A DNA stretch of 64,000 bases, from positions 20,298 to 84,297 of the forward strand of contig JAHDQE010000033.1 of the NCBI GenBank assembly GCA_018433975.1, in the 5' to 3' direction. How positions within the stretch are numbered: the stretch's first letter is position 1; each line of letters starts with the position of its first letter. This document shows, one piece after another, positions 16,570 to 25,823 of this stretch. Source of the DNA: Ornatilinea sp. (GTDB lineage Bacteria > Chloroflexota > Anaerolineae > Anaerolineales > Anaerolineaceae). Made by a program: the position numbers and the translations under genes. The notes under the pieces are model-generated. The model ran no database searches. It saw nothing but the letters and a program-made list of their open reading frames with translations, and was not told where the DNA came from.

Positions 16570-17922
16570 ATGACAATTACAGCAGTGATCCTGGCGGCCG
16601 GACAAGGTACCCGCATGCGGTCAAGACTTCCTAAAATGCTGCACCCTCTGATGGGACGCGCCCTGATCCAGTATTCTTTAGATGCGGCGGGCGCCGTCAC
16701 AGACCAGACCCCGGTCGTTGTGGTAGGACATGGCGCCGAACAGGTGCGGGACGCGGTTGGAGATGCCGCGCGTTTTGCCATACAGGACCGGCAACTGGGT
16801 ACGGCCAACGCTGTGCAGGCTGCTGAAGAGCTGCTGGTCGGTCAATCTGACCTGATCCTGGTAACTTACGCGGATATGCCCCTGTTTCGGGTTGAAACCC
16901 TGAAGAATCTGGTTGCGGCTCAACGGAAAAATAATGGGCCGCTCACCATGCTCACCGTAACCGCGGATGACCCGCGTGGTTTTGGCAGAATTATCCGCAA
17001 CGAGCAGAATGATGTTGTCGCCATCGTCGAAGAAGCCCAGGCGACACCGGACCAATTGGAAATTCACGAACTGAATGCCAGCGCTTACTGCTTTGACGCA
17101 GACTGGTTGTGGAATGCCCTGCGCCGGGTTCCACTCTCGCCAAAAGGTGAATATTACCTGACCGATACGGTGGAAATTGCAGTCAATGAGGGATATAAAA
17201 TCCAGGCTTTCACTACGGACGACCCCACCGAGGCGCTGGGGATCAATAACCGGGTGCATCTGGCCGAAGCCGAAGCCGTCCTGCGGGAGCGTATCAATCG
17301 GGCCTGGATGGAAGCCGGTGTTACCATTATCGACCCGGCCACAACTTACATCCAGAAAGATGTGGTTATTGGGCAGGATACGGAGATCTGGCCGAACACC
17401 TATCTGCGGGGTTTTACACGGATCGGTGAGGACTGCATCATTGGCCCTAACAGCATCCTTGAAGATATGCAGGTTGGCAATCACTGCAAAGTTCTCAGTT
17501 CCGTTCTGGAAAAGTCCATTTTGGAAGACCATGTGGATATTGGTCCTTTTGGTCACCTCCGGAAGGGCGCGCACCTCGCCAAGGGTGTTCATATGGGAAA
17601 TTTCGGTGAAGTAAAAGATTCTTACCTTGGACCGGGTACAAAAATGGGTCATTTCTCTTATATTGGAAATGCTCAAATCGGCTCAGAGGTCAACATTGGC
17701 GCAGGGACAATCACCTGCAATTATGACGGTGAGCACAAAAATCCTACTGAAATCGGTGATAATGTATTTATCGGCAGCGACACCATGCTGGTTGCTCCGG
17801 TAAAGCTTGGGGATGGGGCCCATACAGGGGCCGGTTCCGTCATCACCCATGACGTAGAACCGGGTGAGGTGGTGATTGGTGTTCCTGCCCGGCCATATAA
17901 AAAGAAAGAGAATGATGGATAA
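16570..17922 (+). CDS. glmU: bifunctional UDP-GlcNAc pyrophosphorylase / glucosamine-1-phosphate acetyltransferase
   Basis: A 450-residue GlmU, which acetylates glucosamine-1-phosphate and then uridylates it to UDP-GlcNAc, the precursor of peptidoglycan. The N-terminal nucleotidyltransferase carries LAAGQGTRMRSRLPKMLHP (residues 7-25) and YADMPLF near 100. The C-terminal left-handed beta-helix has hexapeptide repeats from about residue 255 and the acetyltransferase site region MGHFSYIGNAQIGSEVNIG near 358. Length is normal. GGAGAGATGG precedes ATG at 16570. Its end overlaps the start of the CorC-like gene by 8 nt, the first link of a tight run glmU, corC-like, cdd, recO. Confidence 0.96.
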   Translation: MTITAVILAAGQGTRMRSRLPKMLHPLMGRALIQYSLDAAGAVTDQTPVVVVGHGAEQVRDAVGDAARFAIQDRQLGTANAVQAAEELLVGQSDLILVTYADMPLFRVETLKNLVAAQRKNNGPLTMLTVTADDPRGFGRIIRNEQNDVVAIVEEAQATPDQLEIHELNASAYCFDADWLWNALRRVPLSPKGEYYLTDTVEIAVNEGYKIQAFTTDDPTEALGINNRVHLAEAEAVLRERINRAWMEAGVTIIDPATTYIQKDVVIGQDTEIWPNTYLRGFTRIGEDCIIGPNSILEDMQVGNHCKVLSSVLEKSILEDHVDIGPFGHLRKGAHLAKGVHMGNFGEVKDSYLGPGTKMGHFSYIGNAQIGSEVNIGAGTITCNYDGEHKNPTEIGDNVFIGSDTMLVAPVKLGDGAHTGAGSVITHDVEPGEVVIGVPARPYKKKENDG

Positions 17923-19189
17923 TTCGCTTTGGTTCTGGTTCTTCCTGTTTCTGGTATTGGATATTCTGTTTGCGGTGATCCGGGTCAGTCTGGTCTATCT
18001 GCGCCTGCCTCATCTGGTCAGTATGAAGGGTGGAAATTTTGAGGCGGTCGAGCGCACCATGAAGCTGCTGGAACGCCCCGATCTTTCGGCCACGCTTCGA
18101 TTGACTTTGGTGTGTACCCACTTCATTCTGGCCGGAATCTCCTGGTTGATCCTGGTCCAATTACTGGGAATATCTCTCCCGCTGTGGGGCGCGATCCTGG
18201 TCTGGGTTTTGCTCTCCATAATCATCTTATCTCTGGAATTTGCATTTGAAGGAATTGCTCTGCGGAATGTTGAAGTTTGGGCAATGCGGCTGACTCCGAT
18301 TGCCGGGTTGCTGGACTTCATATTCCGTCCCGTTTCCTGGTTCCTGATGTTGATTTTGGGATCTCCGCGGGTCCTTCAGCGTTCTCTGGGCTCGGTCACG
18401 GAAGACGAATTAAAAACCTGGGTGGAGCAGGGGCAGCCTGAAGGCAGCCTGGAGATGGGTGAGCGTAAGATGATCGCTTCCATTTTTCACTTCAGCGACA
18501 CCCTCTGCCGGGAGATTATGATCCCCCGAATTGATGTGTTTGCGCTGGAAGTAAATACCTCCATCAATCAGGCTATCGAGGCGATCATCCAATCCGGGCA
18601 CTCCCGTTTCCCGGTATATGAGGAATCCATCGACAACATCATTGGGCTGTTGTACGCCAAAGATATGCTGCGGTTGGACCGGGAGGATATCCACTCGATC
18701 CGCAACTTGCTGCGCCAGGCATACTTTGTTCCCGAGGCCAAAAAAGTAGATGAACTGCTGCGTGAAATGCAGGCGCGCGGGATCCACATGGCCGTTGTCG
18801 TGGACGAATACGGCGGAATGGCCGGGTTGGTTACCCTGGAAGATATTGTGGAAGAGATTGTCGGCGAAATCCGTGACGAATATGACGAAAAGGAAGAACT
18901 CCTGTTTGAGGAAGTTGGACCGGATGAATATATCTTCCATGGACGGATTGATCTGGATGACTTCAATGAAATTGTGGATACTCACCTCACCAAGGATGTC
19001 GCGGATACCCTGGGTGGGTTCATTTATGGACAGATTGGTCGTGTCCCCGTCGGGGGAGAGGAAATTGAAATTGAGAACTGGCACCTGACCGTTGAGGAGG
19101 TCAGCGGGCGGCGGATCCGCATCGTGCGCGCTCGCCGCATTCTGACGGATCAGGATACCGAGGAGCTAAACCATGACTCTGAACGATGA
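17915..19189 (+). CDS. CorC/HlyC-type protein (second paralogue)
   Basis: A 424-residue membrane protein with an N-terminal CNNM/DUF21-like region (hydrophobic segments near residues 3-28, 65-90, 93-115, 125-150), a CBS pair (IPRIDVFALEVNTSINQAIE; SRFPVYEESIDNIIGLLYAKD; VVDEYGGMAGLVTLEDIVEE) and a C-terminal CorC_HlyC domain (VADTLGGFIYGQIGRVPVGG). It shares the whole architecture of the protein at 4450-5772 but is clearly diverged. Two ATGs lie in tandem; 17915 has better spacing to GAG. It overlaps glmU upstream and cdd downstream. In many Gram-positive genomes a related gene sits beside cdd, ybeY and era, so this position is typical. Confidence 0.9.
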   Translation: MDNSLWFWFFLFLVLDILFAVIRVSLVYLRLPHLVSMKGGNFEAVERTMKLLERPDLSATLRLTLVCTHFILAGISWLILVQLLGISLPLWGAILVWVLLSIIILSLEFAFEGIALRNVEVWAMRLTPIAGLLDFIFRPVSWFLMLILGSPRVLQRSLGSVTEDELKTWVEQGQPEGSLEMGERKMIASIFHFSDTLCREIMIPRIDVFALEVNTSINQAIEAIIQSGHSRFPVYEESIDNIIGLLYAKDMLRLDREDIHSIRNLLRQAYFVPEAKKVDELLREMQARGIHMAVVVDEYGGMAGLVTLEDIVEEIVGEIRDEYDEKEELLFEEVGPDEYIFHGRIDLDDFNEIVDTHLTKDVADTLGGFIYGQIGRVPVGGEEIEIENWHLTVEEVSGRRIRIVRARRILTDQDTEELNHDSER

Positions 19190-19580
19190 AATGCGCGAAA
19201 AATTGGTCCAGCTGGCCATTCATGCCCGTCATTGGGCGTACGTCCCCTATTCCCATTATGCCGTTGGCGCTGCGCTGCTAACGGCTTCGGATAAGATTTA
19301 TGACGGGGTCAATATCGAAAACGCGGCTTACCCGGTAACCGTTTGCGCGGAGCGCACAGCCGTCTTCAAGGCAGTTTCGGAGGGCGAACGCGATTTCAAG
19401 GCGATTGCTGTGGTGACCGATAACGGCGGCGCGCCCTGCGGCAGCTGCCGTCAGGTTTTGGCCGAGTTTGGTCTGGATACAGTGGTCCTGATTGCCGATG
19501 CTGAAGGAAATATTCAGCAGGAAACTACTGTAAAGGAACTGCTCCCCGGTGCTTTCACGCCTAAATTTCTGGGCAAGTAG
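19173..19580 (+). CDS. cdd: cytidine deaminase
   Basis: A 135-residue tetrameric-type cytidine deaminase converting cytidine and deoxycytidine to uridines in pyrimidine salvage. The zinc site is complete: VCAERTAVFKA with ligand Cys and catalytic Glu near residues 53-55, and the pair of Cys ligands in PCGSCRQ near 88-91. NIENAAYP gives the substrate-binding Asn/Glu. The start at 19173 has GAGGAG at 8 nt and overlaps the preceding gene by 17 nt; a later ATG at 19191 lacks this. It is part of the glmU to recO run. Confidence 0.96.
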   Translation: MTLNDEMREKLVQLAIHARHWAYVPYSHYAVGAALLTASDKIYDGVNIENAAYPVTVCAERTAVFKAVSEGERDFKAIAVVTDNGGAPCGSCRQVLAEFGLDTVVLIADAEGNIQQETTVKELLPGAFTPKFLGK

Positions 19581-19617
19581 CCGGAATTACCCGATTAGAC
19601 GAGCAAGGTAGGGCCGC

Positions 19618-20406
19618 ATGGCATCAACAGAACGTTCCCTGCGAATGGAGGCTGTGGTCCTGCGCCATTCAAACTGGGGAGAAGCGGACCGCCTGCTGGT
19701 GTTGTTCACCCGCGAACAGGGAAAACTACGCGCCATTGCCAAAGGCGTGCGGAAAATGCGCTCACGAAAGGCCGGGCACCTGGAGCCTTTTACTCGAGTG
19801 ATGCTGCTGCTCTCCCGAGGCAGGGATTTGTGGATTGTGACCCAGGCGGAAACCATTGAATCCTATCTCCCGATCCGGGCCGATCTGGAGCGCACCGGCT
19901 ACGCGGCTTATGTGGTCGAGCTGCTGGACCGCTTCGGCTATGAAGAAGGGGAGAACCGGGCGTTGTACCGTCTGCTGACCAACACCCTGGAGCGCATCGC
20001 CGAAGAGGAGGATATCTTTCCTGCTGTGCGTCACTATGAAATCCGTATGCTGGATTTGCTGGGCTTTCGCCCGGAACTTTTGACCTGCCTGGGCTGCGGC
20101 GCGGAGATTAAACCGGAAGACCAGTATTTCTCCGGGGGGCAGGGTGGTGTGTTGTGCCCCAGGTGCGGATCGAGAGACCCTGCTGCCCGCCCGATATCCA
20201 TGCTGGCGCTGAAATTTCTGCGGCATTACCAGCGCAGCAGCTATGCGGAGGCCCGCCGGGCGCGGATCGCTCCCGCGGTGCGCCGGGAGATGGAAGCGGT
20301 CATGCAGTATTACCTGACCTACCAGTTAGAGCGAAAGTTAAATACCCCGAACTTTTTGCGTTCGGTGCGGCAGTCCGGAGATCCGACTGACGAGAACGAA
20401 AAATAA
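19618..20406 (+). CDS. recO: DNA repair protein RecO
   Basis: A 262-residue RecO, which anneals SSB-coated single strands and loads RecA with RecR. An N-terminal OB fold (RMEAVVLRHSNWGEADRLLV; FTREQGKLRAIAKGVRKMRS) is followed by a helical part and a four-Cys zinc motif (CLGCG near residue 160, CPRCG near 180). Length is typical. AAGGTAGGG precedes the ATG; it follows cdd by 37 nt. The stop codon is immediately followed by a terminator shared with the convergent subtilase S8-1. Confidence 0.94.
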   Translation: MASTERSLRMEAVVLRHSNWGEADRLLVLFTREQGKLRAIAKGVRKMRSRKAGHLEPFTRVMLLLSRGRDLWIVTQAETIESYLPIRADLERTGYAAYVVELLDRFGYEEGENRALYRLLTNTLERIAEEEDIFPAVRHYEIRMLDLLGFRPELLTCLGCGAEIKPEDQYFSGGQGGVLCPRCGSRDPAARPISMLALKFLRHYQRSSYAEARRARIAPAVRREMEAVMQYYLTYQLERKLNTPNFLRSVRQSGDPTDENEK

Positions 20407-20428
20407 GGCGGCTGCGAGAGCAGCCGCC
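20407..20428. terminator. terminator between recO and S8-1
   Basis: Perfect 9-bp stem GGCGGCTGC / GCAGCCGCC with a GAGA tetraloop. It separates convergent recO and S8-1. The same stem recurs after S8-3 and, with one mismatch in a longer stem, after S8-4. Confidence 0.8.
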
Positions 20429-20435
20429 TGTTGGT

Positions 20436-22811
20436 TTATGGTACATTCGACAAACTTTGTTGTGGTTGCCAGTCGCGGCTGGCCGAAAGGATTGCATTCC
20501 CTTCTGCGTAAGGCCACAAATCAGAGGTACCACATTCATTAAACTCCCAATATACTGAGGAACCACCTTTCCTTGTTACAGTTGTTACCCCCGCCCAACT
20601 GTTACCCGGATTGCAAGAATGATAGACATATATTGAATAATACATTCTGCCATCAATCCAAATTTTAACAGATGGGTAAGCAGCTTTTAAATCTGCTCCA
20701 TTGTTGTAGTCGTGGAGAAAGAATTCATAAGTCCCGTTGGAATACTCTCCCAGGTAATAAGGGTATTCAGTTTGGAGATAGTTTCTGAGATTAATGACCT
20801 CTAGACTCATACTATCCTCAGCCCCACCATTGCGATACCAGCGTGCATAGGGATAATCCAGAAGTGTGCCCGCGCCAAGATCATTGGGGTGCCCGGATTT
20901 TCCGCTGCCCACTACGCCGCTGGGAGCACCGGCCGGCAAGAAAGCGAACAAATCCAAATCATATCCCGACTTCCAAGTGGCTACAATGCTGGTGCCAGCT
21001 TTTGGGGGCACAGCGATCGGAGAAATCAAAGCATAACCATCTGGACTTGCTGATGCCTTAGCAAGTGTCACGATCACTCTACCGGCGGTGTATCCTTTCG
21101 CATTCACATAAATGGGGTGGCTCAAACCCGTTGGAATGTTGAGCAGATCCACATAGGGAGTGGCTTTACTGGTCACCTTTCCGACCGCGAGGGTCGCACC
21201 GGTGTTGCGATGCCGGACGGTGATGGTTGCACCGACCAGCGGGAGACCGGTGGTCGCGTCAATGACCCTGACGATCAATCCACCACGAAGCATAGTGTTT
21301 GCCAGATCCACCCCCCGTGCACCGCTCATGGAGCTTGGCCAACAAAAAGGAGCTTTGATGGTATTCTCATCCACATAACCATACCCGGTGTTGCTGTAGC
21401 CGTTCGCAGGGTCGGGTATATCCGGATCCTCCGCGATGACCGGCTTGGACCCACGCTTCATCATCCAACTAAGGGATCCATAATGTTTTGCCCCTTCCCG
21501 AGCAGCCGCGCCGGAGACGTGAGCGGCTGCCATCGAGGTGCCATCCCAGTAGTCATACCCGGACGCACTTTCACCATAATAATTGTTCCAGAACGGATAG
21601 CTGACCGGCAGGGTTGAGTAAATACTCTCCCCCGGGGCAATCATCTCCACCCAATCGCCGTAGTTGGTGAAATCGGTGGCACAGTCTTCAGCCGGATAGA
21701 TTTCATCCTCGGTTTGAAGATCATCCCCATTGAGATCCACCCAGATGCGGTCATCCGTGGGAGCCCGCAAAGCGCCCACAGAAAGCAGTCCTTTCCCAAT
21801 TTGATCATCCAGCGCCCACCCGGCTGGATAAGGTGGGGTGTTGGTGCTCTGGCTACCGGCTGCAACTATTACCACTTTGTTCATATAATTGATGGCGTAA
21901 TTGAGTGCGTAATACTGTGCCTCCGTGCCGACGCTGCTTTCCAGACTCATGTTAATGATTACACTAGATTTGTTTTTCGCACAATAATTAATCGCAGCGA
22001 CAACATCAAAATTGGTACCCCAACCCTGGGCGTTCAATGCCTTGACCATCAGCACCTTGCCGGTGGAAATACCGGCCGGGCCGATTCCGTTCCCCGCTTT
22101 GGCTGCAATTGTCCCGGCAACATGGGTGCCATGCCCATTATCATCATTGGCAATCCTGTCATCATTGACGAAATCATAGCCGTTGATGATCTTCCCTCTC
22201 AGATCAGGGTGTCTATTGTCTGCCCCAGTATCAATCACGCACACCCGCGAACTTTTATCTGGATAGTTCCAGATGATATCATGCTTGATTTTTGTGTTAC
22301 CCCAGTTGTTATATTCATCATCTGGGTAGGTTGGTTTGACACTGCCTCTGATGGAACGCAGAGACTTTAATACTTCGACATTGCGGGTAAGGGTACTATA
22401 TCCTACCTGTTGAGTGACCTCGGTAAGCTGAATTGGATCCCCCAGCGGATCCGCTTCTGGGATCCAGGAGAGGTAATTGGGTTCGGCGAAGGCCACATCG
22501 GTCTGTCCAGCCAGCCGTTCGGCGAGAGAAAACACATCCGCCTCAGGATCTGCGCTCAATAAAACTACATTGGCATACTGGTCCACGACCATCGCGCCAA
22601 CCGAACCAGCCAAGGCTTCTGCTCTGGCTTCCATTTCAGCCTGCGGCAAATCGCGGTCGAAACCAACTACCACCTCACCAGGTACGTACAGGGTATCCCG
22701 GGTAAAATCCGGTTCCGGGGCCTGTGCCTGGGCTGAAACTGTCCTGATAGGCAACAGAGAAAATACCAACACCAACATAATAATGAAACGAGTGACACAA
22801 TATTTTTTCAT
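20436..22811 (-). CDS. secreted S8 subtilisin-like protease S8-1 (oxyanion Asn replaced)
   Basis: A 791-residue subtilase. A signal peptide (1-29, ending VSAQAQA) precedes a fervidolysin/I9-like propeptide (residues 38-125, YVPGEVVVGFD), then the S8 domain with Asp194 (VIDTGADNRHPD), His227 (NGHGTHVAGT) and Ser426 (DGTSMAAAHVSG). The oxyanion-hole Asn expected in AAGN is Ser320 (VAAGSQS). A carboxypeptidase-regulatory-like beta-sandwich ([17 protein letters not shown], near 560) and a C-terminal domain with [16 protein letters not shown] follow. The triad is intact but turnover may be low. GGAGGGAAACTAAA precedes ATG. It lies 63 nt after S8-2 with no promoter or terminator between, so it is probably the second gene of that transcript. 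Confidence 0.92.
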   Translation of the reverse strand: MKKYCVTRFIIMLVLVFSLLPIRTVSAQAQAPEPDFTRDTLYVPGEVVVGFDRDLPQAEMEARAEALAGSVGAMVVDQYANVVLLSADPEADVFSLAERLAGQTDVAFAEPNYLSWIPEADPLGDPIQLTEVTQQVGYSTLTRNVEVLKSLRSIRGSVKPTYPDDEYNNWGNTKIKHDIIWNYPDKSSRVCVIDTGADNRHPDLRGKIINGYDFVNDDRIANDDNGHGTHVAGTIAAKAGNGIGPAGISTGKVLMVKALNAQGWGTNFDVVAAINYCAKNKSSVIINMSLESSVGTEAQYYALNYAINYMNKVVIVAAGSQSTNTPPYPAGWALDDQIGKGLLSVGALRAPTDDRIWVDLNGDDLQTEDEIYPAEDCATDFTNYGDWVEMIAPGESIYSTLPVSYPFWNNYYGESASGYDYWDGTSMAAAHVSGAAAREGAKHYGSLSWMMKRGSKPVIAEDPDIPDPANGYSNTGYGYVDENTIKAPFCWPSSMSGARGVDLANTMLRGGLIVRVIDATTGLPLVGATITVRHRNTGATLAVGKVTSKATPYVDLLNIPTGLSHPIYVNAKGYTAGRVIVTLAKASASPDGYALISPIAVPPKAGTSIVATWKSGYDLDLFAFLPAGAPSGVVGSGKSGHPNDLGAGTLLDYPYARWYRNGGAEDSMSLEVINLRNYLQTEYPYYLGEYSNGTYEFFLHDYNNGADLKAAYPSVKIWIDGRMYYSIYVYHSCNPGNSWAGVTTVTRKGGSSVYWEFNECGTSDLWPYAEGNAILSASRDWQPQQSLSNVP

Positions 22812-22874
22812 TTTAGTTTCCCTCCAAACATTGTTTAAAACTCTTTAAATATTTCTTCTGCAGCGGATGTGCTT

Positions 22875-25367
22875 TTATGGATCGTTACTGGTATAGAGAA
22901 ACGTAGTGTTTTCCTCGTAAGGCCATACCCCGCCTGTGCCGGTGTCCCCGGTTCCGCAGACATCCCACATATTATCCCATCTCGTCCCAATACTTGTTAT
23001 TCTCCACCAATCCTCACCTACATCACAGGTTTTAGGCTTGGCACGGGAGGAGGAGATTTTTCCATTGCGCCAGACCCGGATAATGGGATCTGCCGCGTTC
23101 AGATCGGCTCCATTGTTATAATCTCGGATTAAGATATCGTAGTAGCGACCAGGTAAGAAATGCAAATAATAAGGAAATGACCGCCCCGGGTAACTGGCCA
23201 TGGTAATGGCTTCTACGCCAACATCATCCTCACCGCCACCATTGCGGTGCCAACGCGTATATGGATAGTCTAAAAGAGTGCCCTCACCAATATCATTGAG
23301 GTTCCCGGATTTCCCACTGCCTACCACGCCCCTGGGGGCTCCAGATGGGAGAAAAGCAAACAAATCAAGATCATACCCTGAATACCAGTTCGCCACGACC
23401 GTGGTGCCCTTTTTCGGAGGAACTCCCACCTGAAGCCACTTGCCCCAATGATACCCACCAGGATATGCGTAAGCACCCGTGATGATCTGTGGTTTAACGG
23501 TGTAGTTCTGCATGTTGACAAAAATTGGATGGTAGATCTTGTTTTTTGCTGGGGGTTCCGGCTCTTGGGCCGGGATGTTGATCAGGTCCACATAACGGGT
23601 TATTGTGCTGGTCATTTTGACACTGATGATAGTTTTTCCGGTTACACCATGTTTGACAGTGACAGATGCGCCCTTTAGCGGAAGACCGGTCGTGGCATCG
23701 GTAACCTCAACCACAAAAGCAGTGCGATCCATGGCGGCGGCTACGGACAGGAAACGGGCAGTACTCATGTTTTGCGCTGCCTCAAAGGGTGCGGTGGCAT
23801 CCGGCCAACAGAAAGGTGCCCGGATAGTATCTTCGTCAATTGGACCGTAGATATCCCCTGCCCCTGGCCCAGAGGGAATGTTCTGGTTATATCCGAGGGT
23901 TGGATCAGGGACATTGGGATCAACCGCATAGGTCAGTGCATAGCTGTGGTCCAGATCCAGCAGTTGATTGTGGATCCAAGCATTATTTTTAGCAGAATAA
24001 ACGCTCCACACGCGGGCAGCCGCGCCGGCCACATGGGGGGCCGCCATCGAAGTACCGTTCCATGAGTCATAACCGGAAGCGCTTCCGCCATAGTAATTGT
24101 TCCAGAAGGGATAACTGACCGGTAGGGTGGAATAAATGCTTTCGCCTGGAGCGACAATCTCCACCCAATCTCCATAATTGGAGAACCAGGTCGCGCAATC
24201 GTCTGTATTGTAGAGTTCATTGCTATCTTCTACGTTGTCGCCATTGGTATCCACCCACAGATCATAATCATTCCAATCGGTGGGCATGCGGGAAGCACCG
24301 ACAGAAAGCAGGCCATGGTAAATCAGGTTGGGATTAAGATTGGGTTGTGGCGTGCTGGCTACTGCCCAGCCAGCCGGATAAGCTAATTCGGAGGTAGACT
24401 CGTTTCCTGCAGCGGCCACGACCAGTTTTCCTTTATTGTTAATAGCGTAATCCAATGCTTCATATTCAGCCTGTGAGCCGACACTGCTGCCTAAACTCAT
24501 GTTGATGACCTTGACGGAGGTGTTATCGGCACAATAGCGAATAGCTTTTGAAATGTCATAATCGGTGCCCCAACCCTGGGCATTGAGCGCCTTGACGGCC
24601 AGCACTTTACCATTGGAGATGCCGGCCGGGCCGATTTTATTGTTTGTTTTTGCAGCAATTGTTCCGGAGACATGGGTGCCATGGCCGTTGTCGTCATTAG
24701 GGATTTTGTCGTTGTTGACGAAGTCATATCCATTGATGATGCGGCCTTTCAGGTCAGGATGTTTGTTGTCTGCCCCGGTATCGACCACGCATACTACCGG
24801 ACTGAAATTCTTGTTAACCCAGATGATATCGTGCTCAATTGAAGAGTTACCCCAATTATGGTATTCATCGCTGGGGTAGGTAGATTTGACTTTGCCCTTG
24901 ATGATGGTGCGCATGGACTGTAATTCTTCAATGCTGCGGGTGATGGTTGAGCCATCTTCTCCTCGGTGAGAGACTTCAGAAAGCTGGACTACCTGGGCCA
25001 GGGGGTCGGCTTCGGGGATCCAGGAGATGTAGTTGGGCTGGGCGTAAGCCACACCGGCCTGCCCGGTCAGTTGTTGTGCGAGAGCAAGCACATCTGCTGA
25101 AGGATCGGCGCTCAAAAGCGCCATATTGACGTACTGGTCCACAACCATTGCGCCAACCGAGCCAGCCAACGCAGAAGCTTTGGCTTCCATATCGGCTTTT
25201 GACAAATTGCTGTTGAAGCCGACCACGATCTCACCGGGTACGTAAAGGGTACCCCGAGTGATTTCTGGCTTCGTAGCCTGTGCCTGGGCGGAAACTGTTC
25301 CATTTGGCAACATGGCCAGCACGAATATAAGAGTAATGATAATACTGAAGACGCAGTGATTCTTCAT
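22875..25367 (-). CDS. secreted S8 subtilisin-like protease S8-2
   Basis: An 830-residue subtilase with signal peptide (1-29), propeptide (38-125), S8 domain with Asp196, His229, oxyanion Asn322 (AAAGNES) and Ser440 (NGTSMAAPHVAG), a beta-sandwich (TGLPLKGASVTVKHG near 590) and the C-terminal YDLDLFAFLPSGAPRG domain. All key residues are present. Secretion to the outside or envelope is inferred from the signal peptide; there is no sorting motif. It is closest to S8-4, with long near-identical nucleotide stretches (23797-24300 against 29622-30140). It has its own promoter and leader (25368-25667), and S8-1 follows on the same transcript. GGAGGGGAATTAAG precedes ATG. Confidence 0.94.
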   Translation of the reverse strand: MKNHCVFSIIITLIFVLAMLPNGTVSAQAQATKPEITRGTLYVPGEIVVGFNSNLSKADMEAKASALAGSVGAMVVDQYVNMALLSADPSADVLALAQQLTGQAGVAYAQPNYISWIPEADPLAQVVQLSEVSHRGEDGSTITRSIEELQSMRTIIKGKVKSTYPSDEYHNWGNSSIEHDIIWVNKNFSPVVCVVDTGADNKHPDLKGRIINGYDFVNNDKIPNDDNGHGTHVSGTIAAKTNNKIGPAGISNGKVLAVKALNAQGWGTDYDISKAIRYCADNTSVKVINMSLGSSVGSQAEYEALDYAINNKGKLVVAAAGNESTSELAYPAGWAVASTPQPNLNPNLIYHGLLSVGASRMPTDWNDYDLWVDTNGDNVEDSNELYNTDDCATWFSNYGDWVEIVAPGESIYSTLPVSYPFWNNYYGGSASGYDSWNGTSMAAPHVAGAAARVWSVYSAKNNAWIHNQLLDLDHSYALTYAVDPNVPDPTLGYNQNIPSGPGAGDIYGPIDEDTIRAPFCWPDATAPFEAAQNMSTARFLSVAAAMDRTAFVVEVTDATTGLPLKGASVTVKHGVTGKTIISVKMTSTITRYVDLINIPAQEPEPPAKNKIYHPIFVNMQNYTVKPQIITGAYAYPGGYHWGKWLQVGVPPKKGTTVVANWYSGYDLDLFAFLPSGAPRGVVGSGKSGNLNDIGEGTLLDYPYTRWHRNGGGEDDVGVEAITMASYPGRSFPYYLHFLPGRYYDILIRDYNNGADLNAADPIIRVWRNGKISSSRAKPKTCDVGEDWWRITSIGTRWDNMWDVCGTGDTGTGGVWPYEENTTFLYTSNDP

Positions 25368-25748
25368 CTTAATTCCCCTCCGGGTATTTAATGTTTTTAC
25401 ATCTTTTCCTAATGATTGTGCTGATCAAAACATTTGTAGAGAAAAAGGTGTGTAATTTACAGGGTCTATGTTACAGGGAAAATAGCTTGGTGAAAGTGAA
25501 TGAGTTGTGAAAAATGGAACTCCTTTGCGGGATATTTTGTACGGTGAATCCTTAATAATCAAAGTTAAGAGGGTAAAGAAGTAATGGGTGTAAAGGATGG
25601 AGAAATTTTTACAGGTGATTACTCTCCCCCTCAATGTTTATTTTACATCAAAAGAAGGGTGGAGCAACCCTGAAACATAACTGAATTTGGTGAATTTAAC
25701 ATATATTCCGAAAGGCAGTAGTGATTTTTTGCGAGGAGATGGAGATAC
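25368..25748. other. promoter and leader region of S8-2
   Basis: AT-rich spacer upstream of S8-2. It holds the shared-type promoter (25640-25667), a weaker copy of the conserved leader block (25516-25552), and otherwise no ORF or strong hairpin. Confidence 0.6.
25640..25667 (-). promoter_or_regulatory. promoter of S8-2
   Basis: Minus strand TTGCTC (plus 25662-25667), 16-nt spacer, TAAAAT (plus 25640-25645), with CAGGG touching the -35 on its upstream side. The same arrangement occurs before S8-3, S8-4 and S8-5. Confidence 0.7.
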
Positions 25749-25792
25749 AGAACCAATAAGGCGGCTGCTCTTGCAGCCGCCTTATTGGTTCT
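25749..25792 (-). terminator. long perfect stem-loop terminator of S8-3
   Basis: A 20-bp perfect inverted repeat (25749-25768 with 25773-25792) around a TCTT loop. The central nine pairs are GGCGGCTGC / GCAGCCGCC. On the minus strand it lies 31 nt after the S8-3 stop. Confidence 0.85.
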
Positions 25793-25823
25793 AGTTACTA
25801 GTTAAATCTCGTCGAATGGATGT

